Source of the DNA: Methylomarinum sp965277025
GTDB taxonomy: Bacteria; Pseudomonadota; Gammaproteobacteria; Methylococcales; Methylomonadaceae
Reading direction: 5' to 3'
Length of the DNA stretch: 64,000 bases
NCBI GenBank assembly: GCA_965277025.1
Contig: OZ255706.1
Span: forward strand, 868,001 to 932,000
Shown here: positions 51,123 through 60,258 of the stretch, piece after piece
Numbering within the stretch: the first letter of the stretch is position 1
Layout of the letters: each line of letters opens with the position of its first letter
Translations under genes and position numbers: made by a program
Notes under the pieces: model-generated
What the model was told of the DNA's origin: nothing
Seen by the model: only the letters and a program-made list of their open reading frames with translations
The model's database searches: none

Positions 51123-52247
51123 TAGAAGTTACGCATTGACAGGCAATGTTAAACTATGGGTTTAAAAAATCCCAAAGTCAATGCAAGGCAAACCTTGATA
51201 AGAGAAATAACACGCCCCTCAACAGCCTGCTGTACATTACCCATGTATATTGGTTTTTTATTAAGTGAGCCGAAACAAGCTAGTTGTCGACGATTAGGCG
51301 AAGTCATGTCAATATCACATGATAGCGTAAATCGATTTCTAAATCGGGAGCATTACACTGGGCGAGATTTATACAATGAAGCCAGCGCAAGCCTGAATTT
51401 AAAGGGCGGAACCTTGAGTGTTGACGATAGTGTTCTTGATAAACCTTATAGCCAATATATGGCATATGTCAGTTATTTTTGGTCGGGAAAACATCATAGA
51501 GCAGTCAAGGGAATCAATCTTGTCACGTTGTACTACACAGACATTCAAGGAAAACACCAACCACTGAATTTCCGGGTGGTCGATAAGGCGGAAGGAAAGA
51601 CAAAAAATGACTATTTTCAAGACATGCTGACCGAAGTATTAGCTTGGGGACTGGAACCTGGTTTTGTAACAGGAGATAGCTGGTACAGTTGTGTGGATAA
51701 TCTTAAATTGACAAGAAATCATCAGACAGGATTATTCTTTGCAGTGGAAGGTAATCGATTAGTCTCTGTTGAAAAAGGTTCATGGGTTCAAGTCAGGCAA
51801 TTAGAAATCCCGGAAGACGGCTTAATGGTTTGGCTCAAAAATTTTGGGTATGTGAAATTATTTCGGACGACCTTGAAAGAACAAGTTCGCCATTAAATAA
51901 GTTCACTACCTGATGAAGAAAAAACCGCTGTTTTTGACAAGAAAGCATTTACCGAACAACATGACAGGCATTGGCAGATTGAGCAATATCATCGGGCAAT
52001 AAAGCAGGTGTGTAATATTGAGCGGTTCCAGGTTCGCAATAAAAGAGCAATAAATAATCATATTTTTTCTGCAATTTGTGGCTTTGTTCAATTACAAAAA
52101 TTGAGCTTTGCAGACGTGATTAATAATTGCTATAGCGTACAGCGGAATTTATTCAACGATGTTATGGCTTCGTTTATCGACACCTTTATGCCAAATATGA
52201 ATCATTTAAACCCAAAATTTCGATCTGTTGTCAATGCGTAACTTCTA
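51123..52247 (+). mobile_element. IS701-like family A, copy D
   Basis: 1,125 bp with the same 19-bp terminal repeats and a perfect 5-bp duplication GCGGG (51118-51122 and 52248-52252). Lies between hemW and moxR, in the same orientation as copy C. Confidence 0.92.
51156..52241 (+). pseudogene. IS701-like family A transposase, nonsense mutant (copy D)
   Basis: Same length as the intact copy B gene, but Tyr247 (TAC) is TAA at 51894-51896, cutting the protein before the catalytic Glu276. No other frame damage is seen, so a single base keeps it silent. Confidence 0.9.
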
Positions 52248-52465
52248 GCGGGTGTGATTTTGACGTTTTCTGGCGCGAAGCCGCCCTACACAAACACTTC
52301 TCTGTTGCAGGCGAGTGACGACTGTCCTTTGCATGGAAATTTCTGCGACTCTTAATTAACCTGGGTGTCGACGATTGCTTATGCATAACATCAATTAGGA
52401 ACTTTTACCAAGGCTACGGCGTCTGATAGCCGTTTTGAATGAATGGAAAAACAAAAGGAAGCATA

Positions 52466-53452
52466 ATGACAGAGACCGCGCAAACACAAGCGCAGCATGA
52501 TTTTGGCCGTTTGAGCCAATATATCGGTGAACAGATTATCGGTCAGCAAAAAGTGCTGGAACGTATGTTGATTACCTTGTTGGCCGATGGCCATATGCTG
52601 GTGGAGGGCGCGCCGGGTCTGGCCAAGACCCGGGCTATCAATGTGCTGAGCAAAGGTATAGAAGCTGATTTCCACCGCGTGCAGTTTACTCCCGATCTGC
52701 TACCTGCCGATTTGACGGGCACCGAGATTTTCAGGCCCCAGCAAGGCACGTTTGAATTCCAGAAAGGGCCGTTGTTTCATAATCTGATTCTGGCAGACGA
52801 AATCAACCGTTCCCCCGCCAAGGTACAGGCCGCCTTGCTTCAAGCGATGGCGGAACGGCAGATTACCGTCGGTCGCACCACTTATCCCTTGTCGCCGTTG
52901 TTTATGGTGATGGCGACACAAAACCCGCTGGAGCAGGAAGGCACCTATCCTCTGCCAGAGGCGCAACTGGATCGGTTTTTGCTTTTCGTTAAAATCGATT
53001 ATCCCGAAGCTGAACATGAACAGGCTATTTTGCAACTGGCCCGGCGTGAGGCCAAAGGCGAATTGGCGAACAGCTCGGCATCATATACGCCGTTGAGTCA
53101 GCAAAGCATTTTTACTGCTCGTCAGGAAGTGCTGGATATTTACATGGCCGAACCCTTGGAGCAATATTTATTGCAGCTGGTGCTGGCGACACGCAATGCG
53201 GCCGCTTATGGCGAGGACCTGGCCGGTTGGTTGCAGTATGGCGCCAGTCCCAGGGCCAGTATTGCGCTTGACCGTTGTGCGCGAGCCAGGGCCTGGCTGA
53301 ATCAGCGTGATTTTGTCAGCCCCGAAGATATTCAGGAGATGGCCTTCGATGTTTTGCGTCACCGTTTGATTTTAAGTTATGAAGCCGAAGCCGATGGTAT
53401 CAGCAGTGATCGTTTCATTCGGGAATTGATTGCCCGTGTTCCGGTGCCGTGA
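52466..53452 (+). CDS. moxR: MoxR-family AAA+ ATPase
   Basis: The 328-aa protein has Walker A EGAPGLAKTRAI, the MoxR block DLLPADLTGTEIF, Walker B LILADEINRSPAKVQ, sensor 1 VMATQNPLEQEGTYPLPEAQLDRF split over two strands, and a C-terminal lid domain. MoxR ATPases act as chaperones for VWA-domain partners, several of which follow. I chose the ATG at 52466, with AGGAAG 7 nt upstream, over ATG 52439. First gene of a six-gene coupled operon. Confidence 0.92.
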   Translation: MTETAQTQAQHDFGRLSQYIGEQIIGQQKVLERMLITLLADGHMLVEGAPGLAKTRAINVLSKGIEADFHRVQFTPDLLPADLTGTEIFRPQQGTFEFQKGPLFHNLILADEINRSPAKVQAALLQAMAERQITVGRTTYPLSPLFMVMATQNPLEQEGTYPLPEAQLDRFLLFVKIDYPEAEHEQAILQLARREAKGELANSSASYTPLSQQSIFTARQEVLDIYMAEPLEQYLLQLVLATRNAAAYGEDLAGWLQYGASPRASIALDRCARARAWLNQRDFVSPEDIQEMAFDVLRHRLILSYEAEADGISSDRFIRELIARVPVP

Positions 53453-54336
53453 GTAGTATTTTTCCGCTTTCTGTCGAAGACCGGCTCCAGGTCAGTCTGG
53501 CCCAGTTGATTCGGCTGGGGGCATACGCCCGCCATGTCAAGCTGGGTACGGGCAAGATTCGTGCCCTGCATGGCACTGGATATGTGTCGCGATTTAAAGG
53601 GCGTGGCATGGAGTTTGATGAAACCCGTCTGTATCAGCCGGGGGATGATATCCGCAGTATCGACTGGAAAGTCACCGCCCGTACCGGCAAACCCCACACC
53701 CGGATTTATCGGGAAGAACGGGAACGGCCTGTTTTTATTTCGGTGGATGACCGCCAAACCATGCAATTTGCCACGCGCGGTGTCTTCAAGTCGGTACAGT
53801 CCAAACAACTGGCGGCGTTGCTGGCCTGGGCCGCGCAGCAACAAAGTGACCGTGTTGGTGGGCAGTTATTTGCCGATAACGCCTGTCAGGAAATCAAACC
53901 AGCGCATGGGCGAGCGGCGGTCATCAAATATCTGAAGAGGCTGGTGGATGAACCGGTGGCGCCGGTAGCGGATCTGGATGGCGCATTACAGCGCTTACAG
54001 CATCATGCCCGGCCGGGCAGCCGTATTTATCTGATCAGTGATTTCCGCGGCATTCAGGCCAGCGAACAACGCCTGACGACGCTGGTGCGCCATTGTGAAG
54101 TTGTGCTGATTCATGTTTATGACCCATTGGAACAAACATTGCCTTCAGGTGGACGCTATCGTTTCACCAATGGAGAAACGGATGTCACCATAGACACCGC
54201 TGACCAACAACGCTTGCAGCAATATCAGCAACGCTTTGTAGAGCGGCAGCAGTATTTGCAGCAACTCAGCCGGCGCTACAAAATGACTTATTTGCAATGT
54301 GCGACAACAGATGATCCGGTCAGGATATTGAGTTGA
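53449..54336 (+). CDS. DUF58-domain protein
   Basis: The 295-aa protein has GTG start overlapping moxR by 4 bp. The DUF58 signature LYQPGDDIRSIDWKVTART lies near residue 60, followed by a VWA-like fold (RPVFISVDDRQTM and RIYLISDFRG). DUF58 proteins are standard partners of MoxR ATPases. No transmembrane segment, so probably cytoplasmic and tied to the membrane VWA proteins downstream. Confidence 0.88.
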   Translation: MSSIFPLSVEDRLQVSLAQLIRLGAYARHVKLGTGKIRALHGTGYVSRFKGRGMEFDETRLYQPGDDIRSIDWKVTARTGKPHTRIYREERERPVFISVDDRQTMQFATRGVFKSVQSKQLAALLAWAAQQQSDRVGGQLFADNACQEIKPAHGRAAVIKYLKRLVDEPVAPVADLDGALQRLQHHARPGSRIYLISDFRGIQASEQRLTTLVRHCEVVLIHVYDPLEQTLPSGGRYRFTNGETDVTIDTADQQRLQQYQQRFVERQQYLQQLSRRYKMTYLQCATTDDPVRILS

Positions 54337-54797
54337 TGGAAAATGACATACCTTTAAAAGATATCATCTTGCCGGAGCCTGTTGGCTGGTGGCCGCCTGC
54401 TTTAGGCTGGTGGTTGCTGCTTGTTTTGATTCCGCTGCTGGCCTTCCTGCTCTGGCGACTGGTGAAATGGCTGCGGCGCAAAACGGCGGTTAAAACGGCC
54501 TTGAAGCAGCTAAAACGAATTCAACAGGATGACAGTCTGACGATCAAACAGAAACTGGCGGAGCTATCCATACTGCTCAGGCGGGTGGCGATAAGCACGC
54601 AACCTGTCGATAAAGTAGCTGGATTAACAGGTAAAGCCTGGCTGGAATACCTGGATCAGTCCTTACCTGGCCAGCCTTTTTCGCACGGTGTCGGGCAGTG
54701 TCTGGGCGACCTGCAATATCAACCGGATGAACCCGATAATATCGATCTGGATGCACTTTTCAGGCTTTGTCAGCAATGGATTAAAAAACAGCGATGA
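54336..54797 (+). CDS. DUF4381-domain membrane protein
   Basis: About 153 aa. A short N-terminal motif (DIILPEPVGWWPPALGWW) leads into one transmembrane helix (LLLVLIPLLAFLLWRLV). A cytoplasmic helical domain follows, with LKQLKRIQQDD and KAWLEYLDQSLPG. DUF4381 occurs between DUF58 and VWA genes in such operons. Start and preceding stop share a base (TGATG); I chose ATG 54336 over TTG 54333. Confidence 0.85.
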   Translation: MENDIPLKDIILPEPVGWWPPALGWWLLLVLIPLLAFLLWRLVKWLRRKTAVKTALKQLKRIQQDDSLTIKQKLAELSILLRRVAISTQPVDKVAGLTGKAWLEYLDQSLPGQPFSHGVGQCLGDLQYQPDEPDNIDLDALFRLCQQWIKKQR

Positions 54798-55777
54798 TAC
54801 ATTTTGTTTGGCCCTGGTTTTTACTGGCCTTACCGTTGCCACTTTTACTGCGCAAATTGTTGTCACCGCTGACAACCGCGCAGCAGGCTGCATTGAAAGT
54901 ACCATTTTTACAAGATTTTGATGACTTGACGACGCATGCCTCGGTGACTGTGCGCCGCTGGCCCTTATGGTTGGCGATAATCGCCTGGTGTCTGCTGATT
55001 GGCGCGGCTACCCGGCCGCAATGGCTGGGTGAGCCGATCGAACAAAGTGTCACCGGGCGTGATTTAATGTTGGCGGTCGATGTGTCTGGCAGTATGGAAG
55101 AGCAGGATTTTGTTATGGACAATCACCGAGTCGATCGCTTGACGGCTGTCAAGAAAGTGGCGACCGATTTCATTCGTCGCCGGGTTGGAGACCGTATCGG
55201 CCTGATTTTATTTGGCACCACTGCTTATTTGCAGGCGCCGCTGACTTTTGACCGGCAAACCGTTATTCGTTTGCTGAATGAAGCCTTTATCGGCATTACC
55301 GATGATGAACCGGCTACTTCGATCGGCGATGCGATTGGTCTGGCGGTGAAAAAACTTAAAAGTAGGCCGGCTGAAAGCCGGGTGCTGATTTTGATGACCG
55401 ATGGCGCCAATACCGCCGGCGCAATCAGTCCTCTGCAAGCGGCTGAGCTGGCGGTGCAATTCGGGCTTAAAATCTACACCATCGGCATCGGTGCGGACGA
55501 AATGATTGTCAGGGATTTTTTTGGCGCGCGGAGAGTCAATCCCTCCCGTGACCTGGACGAGACAACCTTGAAAGCTATTGCCGAAAAAACCGGCGGCCGC
55601 TATTTCAGAGCCCGCGATACCGAAGAAATGGAGCAGATTTATCACTTGCTGGATCAACTGGAGCCGGTCGATAGGGAGGCACGCTATTACCGGCCACGGA
55701 CAGAATTGTTTTACTGGCCGCTGGCATTGGCCTGGCTAATGGGCATACTGGTTGTGATCGGGAGGGCGAAAACATGA
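54794..55777 (+). CDS. batA: VWA-domain membrane protein, BatA-like
   Basis: The 327-aa protein begins with the BatA N-terminal helix (FVWPWFLLALPLPLLL). A second helix is near 60. The von Willebrand A domain has an intact metal site: DVSGSM at about residue 99, a Thr in DDEPATSIGDAI and MTDGANTAG. A last helix is near the C-terminus. The VWA domain should face the periplasm. Overlaps both neighbours by 4 bp. Confidence 0.9.
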   Translation: MIHFVWPWFLLALPLPLLLRKLLSPLTTAQQAALKVPFLQDFDDLTTHASVTVRRWPLWLAIIAWCLLIGAATRPQWLGEPIEQSVTGRDLMLAVDVSGSMEEQDFVMDNHRVDRLTAVKKVATDFIRRRVGDRIGLILFGTTAYLQAPLTFDRQTVIRLLNEAFIGITDDEPATSIGDAIGLAVKKLKSRPAESRVLILMTDGANTAGAISPLQAAELAVQFGLKIYTIGIGADEMIVRDFFGARRVNPSRDLDETTLKAIAEKTGGRYFRARDTEEMEQIYHLLDQLEPVDREARYYRPRTELFYWPLALAWLMGILVVIGRAKT

Positions 55778-57618
55778 GTCTTGATAGCCTGGCGGATTTC
55801 CATTTTCTCAGGCCTTTATGGGTGCTGGCGCTGATTCCATTATTGGGGCTGGGCGTCTGGTTGCAACGGCAAAAAAAACGCCATGGGAACTGGGCGGCGG
55901 TTTGTGACCCGGAATTGCTGCCCTTTTTATTACAGGCTCGCTCAGTGGTCTCTGAGCGAGGGGTATTTTGGCCGCTGGACCTGGCTTTTTTACTGGCAGT
56001 GATCGCCATGGCAGGGCCTAGCTGGGAACGGCTGCCTGCACCCGCCTTTCGGAACGACGCCGGTTTGGTGATTGCGCTGAATCTGTCCGAAAGCATGAAT
56101 GCGGCCGACATCAAACCCAGCCGTCTGATTCGCAGCCGTTATAAAATCGCCGATTTACTGAAACAACGCCGCGACGGACAAACGGCATTATTGGTTTACA
56201 CCCGTCAGGCTTTCACCGTGACGCCACTGACCGATGATGTCAACACGATATTAAGTCAGCTTAAAGCGCTGCGTACCGACATTATGCCCGTGCGGGGCAG
56301 GAACACATTGGCGGCTATTCGTCAGGCAGTGGATTTATTGCATCAGGCAGGCCTGCAGCAAGGTGATATTTTATTGATTACCGATGGTGTGGAGGATGTC
56401 GATGCAAGCGATGTGAAAAAGGCCCGGCAACAATATCGTGTTTCTGTACTGGCGGTCGGTACGGAACAAGGCGCACCCATTCAGTTGCCAGGAGGCGGAT
56501 TTTTAAAAGACAGCCAAGGCAATATCATCGTCGCGGGGTTGAAGCTTAAAGAATTGAAACGACTGGCTAAGGCCGGCGGTGGTGAACTGGTTCGACTGAG
56601 CGCCGGAGACAAGGATATTCAACGTTTGAGCCGCCTGTTTAATCGGCTATCTGCTGAAAGCCAGCAAAAAAGCAGCTTGAAATTGGATGTATGGCAGGAT
56701 TTTGGCCCCTGGCTGCTTTGGCTGGTGGTTCCACTTGCGGCAATGGGGTTTCGGAAAGGTTTGCTGGTTTTGGTGTTTATGCTGATGCTGCCGGTGCCTG
56801 AAAACAGTTTTGCCGATGATAAATCCAGCCGCATCTGGAATGAGCTGTGGCGAACGCCAGATCAACAGGCCCAGCAGGCTTTTGAACAACAACAGTTTGA
56901 GCGGGCGGCGAAATTATTTAAAACCCCGGCTTGGCGCGCAGCGGCGCAATATCGGGCCGGACAATATGAACAGGCGGCCGAAAGCTGGCAAAAGCTGAAG
57001 ACGCCTGATGGGCATTACAATCGGGGTAATGCGTTGGCAAAGGCGGGTAAATTAACCGAAGCGATCAAGGCTTATCAGCAGGCGTTGAAAATGCGGCCTG
57101 ATTTCGAGGCGGCCAGGGAAAATAAAAAAATCGTTGAAGAGTTGCTGAAAAAACAAAAACAACAGCAGAAACAGCCGTCTCAATCACAAGACTCATCCTC
57201 AAAACAATCTTCCGAGCAATCTCAATCATCGCAAGATGAGAATGACCAAAAAAAGGATGATCAAGAAAATGATGAGCGGCAAAATGGTCAAAATTCATCG
57301 CAAAACCCTGATCAATCGTCATCAGAGTCGAATGCCCGGCAAAATGATGAGCCATCAGGCCAAAAGCAGGAAGACCAGGCTGATGAGAAAGCATCTCAAG
57401 ATAAAAAGGGCAAGCAGGCCGAAGTAAACGAACAGCAGGCGACAGATGAAGCAACAAAACCGGATGCGGAAAAAGCGGCAGCGGCCCAAGCGCTCAGTGA
57501 CGCCAAGCCGGATGAAGACCAGCAAGCGGTCAAACAATGGTTAAATCGTATACCGGATGATCCGTCCGGTCTGTTAAAACGCAAGTTTCGCTATCAATAT
57601 CAACAACGGCGACGGTAA
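55774..57618 (+). CDS. VWA plus TPR protein, BatB/BatC fusion
   Basis: The 614-aa protein has a BatB-like half: two N-terminal helices, a VWA domain, and a helix near 305-335. A TPR follows (NRGNALAKAGKLTEAIKAYQ), typical of BatC, then a tail of about 130 residues rich in Gln, Lys, Ser, Asp and Glu, probably disordered. The first metal-site motif reads NLSESM, not DxSxS, so metal binding may be weak; DGVED supplies a later Asp. Fused BatB/C proteins are known in gammaproteobacteria. Confidence 0.87.
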   Translation: MSLDSLADFHFLRPLWVLALIPLLGLGVWLQRQKKRHGNWAAVCDPELLPFLLQARSVVSERGVFWPLDLAFLLAVIAMAGPSWERLPAPAFRNDAGLVIALNLSESMNAADIKPSRLIRSRYKIADLLKQRRDGQTALLVYTRQAFTVTPLTDDVNTILSQLKALRTDIMPVRGRNTLAAIRQAVDLLHQAGLQQGDILLITDGVEDVDASDVKKARQQYRVSVLAVGTEQGAPIQLPGGGFLKDSQGNIIVAGLKLKELKRLAKAGGGELVRLSAGDKDIQRLSRLFNRLSAESQQKSSLKLDVWQDFGPWLLWLVVPLAAMGFRKGLLVLVFMLMLPVPENSFADDKSSRIWNELWRTPDQQAQQAFEQQQFERAAKLFKTPAWRAAAQYRAGQYEQAAESWQKLKTPDGHYNRGNALAKAGKLTEAIKAYQQALKMRPDFEAARENKKIVEELLKKQKQQQKQPSQSQDSSSKQSSEQSQSSQDENDQKKDDQENDERQNGQNSSQNPDQSSSESNARQNDEPSGQKQEDQADEKASQDKKGKQAEVNEQQATDEATKPDAEKAAAAQALSDAKPDEDQQAVKQWLNRIPDDPSGLLKRKFRYQYQQRRR

Positions 57619-59325
57619 ATGAATAAATCTGTTTTCATTTTTTTAACTCTGATGCTGGTTGCGGCAAGCCAAACCAGTCTGGCGGCCAGAATTCAGGCCA
57701 GTGTCGATCGTAACCCGGTCAGTTTGGGGGAGTCGTTTCAATTGATCTTTACGGCAACTGAAACGCCCGATGATGAACCGGATTGTTCTCCATTGGAGCA
57801 GGATTTTGACATCCTGAATCAGTCTCAAAGTCACCAAACCCAGTGGATCAATGGTGATTTTAATCGTACAGTTAGCTGGACGCTGGTGTTAATGGCTAAG
57901 CGCACCGGACAGTTGAATATTCCATCTATTGCCTTTGGCAAAGACCGTTCCAATGCCTTGCGTATTAATGTGGTGCAGCAAGCCGTGCCGGATGAAGAAC
58001 GTGATTTGTTCGTTACTGCAGAAGTCGACAAGCAAGCCCCGTATGTGCAAGCCCAGGTGATTTATACGCTCAGGTTCTATCGCAAAGTCGCCATCGCTCA
58101 AGCCAGCCTGGATGAACCGCAGCTTGAGGATGCGGTAATCGAGAGGCTGGGGGAAGATAAAAATTTCGATACGGCTATCAGAGGTGTTCGTTACCGGGTC
58201 ACCGAGCGAAAATATGCTATTTTTCCTCAGCAAAGTGGCCCACAAACCATTGCCCCTGTTTCGCTGACAGCCGAGGTGATCAGCGGCAGACGCTCCCGCT
58301 TTGGTTTTTTCGGCTCGCAAATGACGGTCACCAAACGCTTGAAATCACAAGCTATCAGGCTTCAGGTCAAGCCTGTTCCTGATAATTATCATGGCCACTG
58401 GTTGCCGGCAGAGCAAGTCGTGTTAAAAGATGACTGGTCGGCAGACAGCTTTAGCATCAAGGTTGGTGAACCATTGACCCGGGCATTGACGCTGCTGGCC
58501 AAGGGCGTTACCGACAGCCAACTGCCGAAACTCTGGCCAGAGGTGAATATAGACGGTCTCAATCAATATCCTGACCAGCCAGTATTGCGCGAACAAAAAA
58601 AGCCGGATGGCATTATTGCCTTTCGGGAAGAGAAAATAGCGCTGATTCCGTCCAAACCCGGGGAATATGAACTGCCAGCGGTAAAGTTGCGCTGGTTCAA
58701 CAGCCAAACTGAACAGGAGGAGGAGTTGAGTTTGCCGGCGATAAAAATAAAGGCAATCGCAGTCTCGCAAAATTCGCCTGCGCCAGTTGACAAGCCACGC
58801 CCTAGCGCACCAATATCATCCGAAGTTGAAGAAAAGGCAGTTGATTGTCCAGTCGTTTCAACGCAGCAACCGGCACAAAATACATGGCTGTGGCCTGCCG
58901 TTGCAGCTTTTCTGGCAGGCGCCTGGTTGATCACGCTGGTTTATTTTTTGCGGCGACCCTCTTCTCAAAAAAATGCACAAGAAACGTCCAAAAATGAGCA
59001 AGGTGACTTGATGAAAGCCGCGATAAAAAGTTTGAAGCAGGCCTGTTTCGCCAATGATCCAACAGCTGCAAAAGAGGCTTTGTTGAAGTGGGGGCAGTTG
59101 GCTTTTGGAGTCAGCAGCTTGAGCGGGATAAAAGATCACTGCGAAGCGCGGCTTAGGGATCAAATCGATGTGTTAATGGAAAGTTTGTATGCGCCAAATG
59201 CTAAAAAATGGCATGGCAAGGCGCTTTATCAGGCATTTGTGGAAAGTGTCGCTCGGCAAAAAGTCCAGGCGGCTCAGGAATCGACGGATTTAAAGCCATT
59301 GTATAAAATTAGATTCAAATCATAA
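57619..59325 (+). CDS. batD: BatD-family protein
   Basis: The 568-aa protein has a signal peptide (VFIFLTLMLVAASQTSLAA), then periplasmic Ig-like BatD repeats (VDRNPVSLGESFQLIFTATE). A transmembrane helix lies near 430 (WPAVAAFLAGAWLITLVYFL), then a cytoplasmic helical tail. It follows the previous gene with no gap. It is the last member of the moxR-bat run, thought to support envelope integrity or stress tolerance; the precise role is unsettled. Confidence 0.87.
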   Translation: MNKSVFIFLTLMLVAASQTSLAARIQASVDRNPVSLGESFQLIFTATETPDDEPDCSPLEQDFDILNQSQSHQTQWINGDFNRTVSWTLVLMAKRTGQLNIPSIAFGKDRSNALRINVVQQAVPDEERDLFVTAEVDKQAPYVQAQVIYTLRFYRKVAIAQASLDEPQLEDAVIERLGEDKNFDTAIRGVRYRVTERKYAIFPQQSGPQTIAPVSLTAEVISGRRSRFGFFGSQMTVTKRLKSQAIRLQVKPVPDNYHGHWLPAEQVVLKDDWSADSFSIKVGEPLTRALTLLAKGVTDSQLPKLWPEVNIDGLNQYPDQPVLREQKKPDGIIAFREEKIALIPSKPGEYELPAVKLRWFNSQTEQEEELSLPAIKIKAIAVSQNSPAPVDKPRPSAPISSEVEEKAVDCPVVSTQQPAQNTWLWPAVAAFLAGAWLITLVYFLRRPSSQKNAQETSKNEQGDLMKAAIKSLKQACFANDPTAAKEALLKWGQLAFGVSSLSGIKDHCEARLRDQIDVLMESLYAPNAKKWHGKALYQAFVESVARQKVQAAQESTDLKPLYKIRFKS

Positions 59326-59457
59326 GTGCAATTCATTTTGCAATACCCGGTGCGGTGCCCTGAACATGACAATCCCCCGCAAAATTTTCTGGGCGCCGTG
59401 CCGTTGCGCATGGTGGCATGATTGATTTTCAGGAAACTTCAATTTATGTGAGTAAAA

Positions 59458-59859
59458 ATGAAAAAAATAGTTCCTGCAGCGCTAGCTTTTTCTTTAATTA
59501 GCGGGTGTGCGTCAATTATTAGCGATAGTACTTACCCTGTGACAATAAACAGCTCTCCAGCAGAAGATGATTTCACTATTACGAATTCTAATGGCATAAA
59601 AATACATTCAGGCAGAACGCCCTCTACGGTAATGTTAAAGAGTGGGGACGGCTATTTTTCTCCTGCTTCATACACAGTGACATTTAGAAAAGGAAGGTTC
59701 GCTGAAAAAACGATTACTATTGATGGGAAAATGGATGGCTGGTATATAGGTAATTTGATATTCGGTGGTTTATTAGGGGTTTTGGTTATTGACCCTGCAA
59801 CTGGAGCAATGTGGAAATTACCAGAAGAGGTTTCAGCCAGTTTGGTTCCAATAAAATAA
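59458..59859 (+). CDS. Small lipoprotein with PEGA-like domain
   Basis: A 133-aa protein with a lipoprotein signal (FSLISGC; lipidated Cys17). A beta-rich PEGA-like region follows (PVTINSSPAEDDFTITNSN, then YTVTFRKGRFAEKTITIDG). A hydrophobic, glycine-rich segment comes next (GNLIFGGLLGVLVIDPATGAM). I know the type from many proteobacteria, without an assigned function. Processing would depend on LspA. Codon use looks more AT-rich than the bat operon. Confidence 0.75.
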   Translation: MKKIVPAALAFSLISGCASIISDSTYPVTINSSPAEDDFTITNSNGIKIHSGRTPSTVMLKSGDGYFSPASYTVTFRKGRFAEKTITIDGKMDGWYIGNLIFGGLLGVLVIDPATGAMWKLPEEVSASLVPIK

Positions 59860-59932
59860 TACGCTCATATAGAATCATACAAAACCGGCCCACCAGCGGG
59901 TTACCTAAGGAATTGCTTACATGGACACCGCC

Positions 59933-60258
59933 AGTTTTGCAAGTACAATTTTGACGAAATAAAAATCAGTTGCAGTCTTACATCCGGCCTGTTGTTGGAG
60001 TATTTATAACTCCTGGCCTCTATGGAATTCGCCGGCGGGGCCCTGTCTGAACAAAGAAGTCGGTGCTTCAAGCGCTTCCCCGGGTTTGACCCGCCGCGGT
60101 CTGACCTGTTTCGCCATAAACTGTCTATGCAATCGTTGACAGGTGTTGTATGCCTCCTGAAATCGGTTTTATCTCTCGCGGATTTTTCGACATATCAGGG
60201 AAGATCTGGCGAAAAATTCGCCACTTGTTTGTTAAGCATTAATCCACCCGGCAGAATC
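59933..60258 (-). ncRNA. Candidate bridge (seek) RNA region of the IS110 element
   Basis: These 326 bp between the recombinase stop and the left inverted repeat hold no convincing gene. In IS1111-group elements the guide RNA that pairs with target and donor DNA is encoded just there, 3' of the recombinase. The short 5' side (68 bp) is too small for one. Loop assignments need folding and comparison with other copies; I have not derived them. Confidence 0.5.

Noticed and set aside
40802..52247. Composite transposon bounded by IS701-like copies C and D
   Set aside because: Each copy has its own 5-bp duplication (GAAAA and GCGGG), so they entered separately. Both transposases are also broken.
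52466..59325. mxa methanol-oxidation accessory operon (mxaRSACKL)
   Set aside because: MoxR and DUF58 genes look alike, but the rest (DUF4381, two VWA proteins, TPR, BatD) follows the Bat layout, and no methanol dehydrogenase or cytochrome gene is near.
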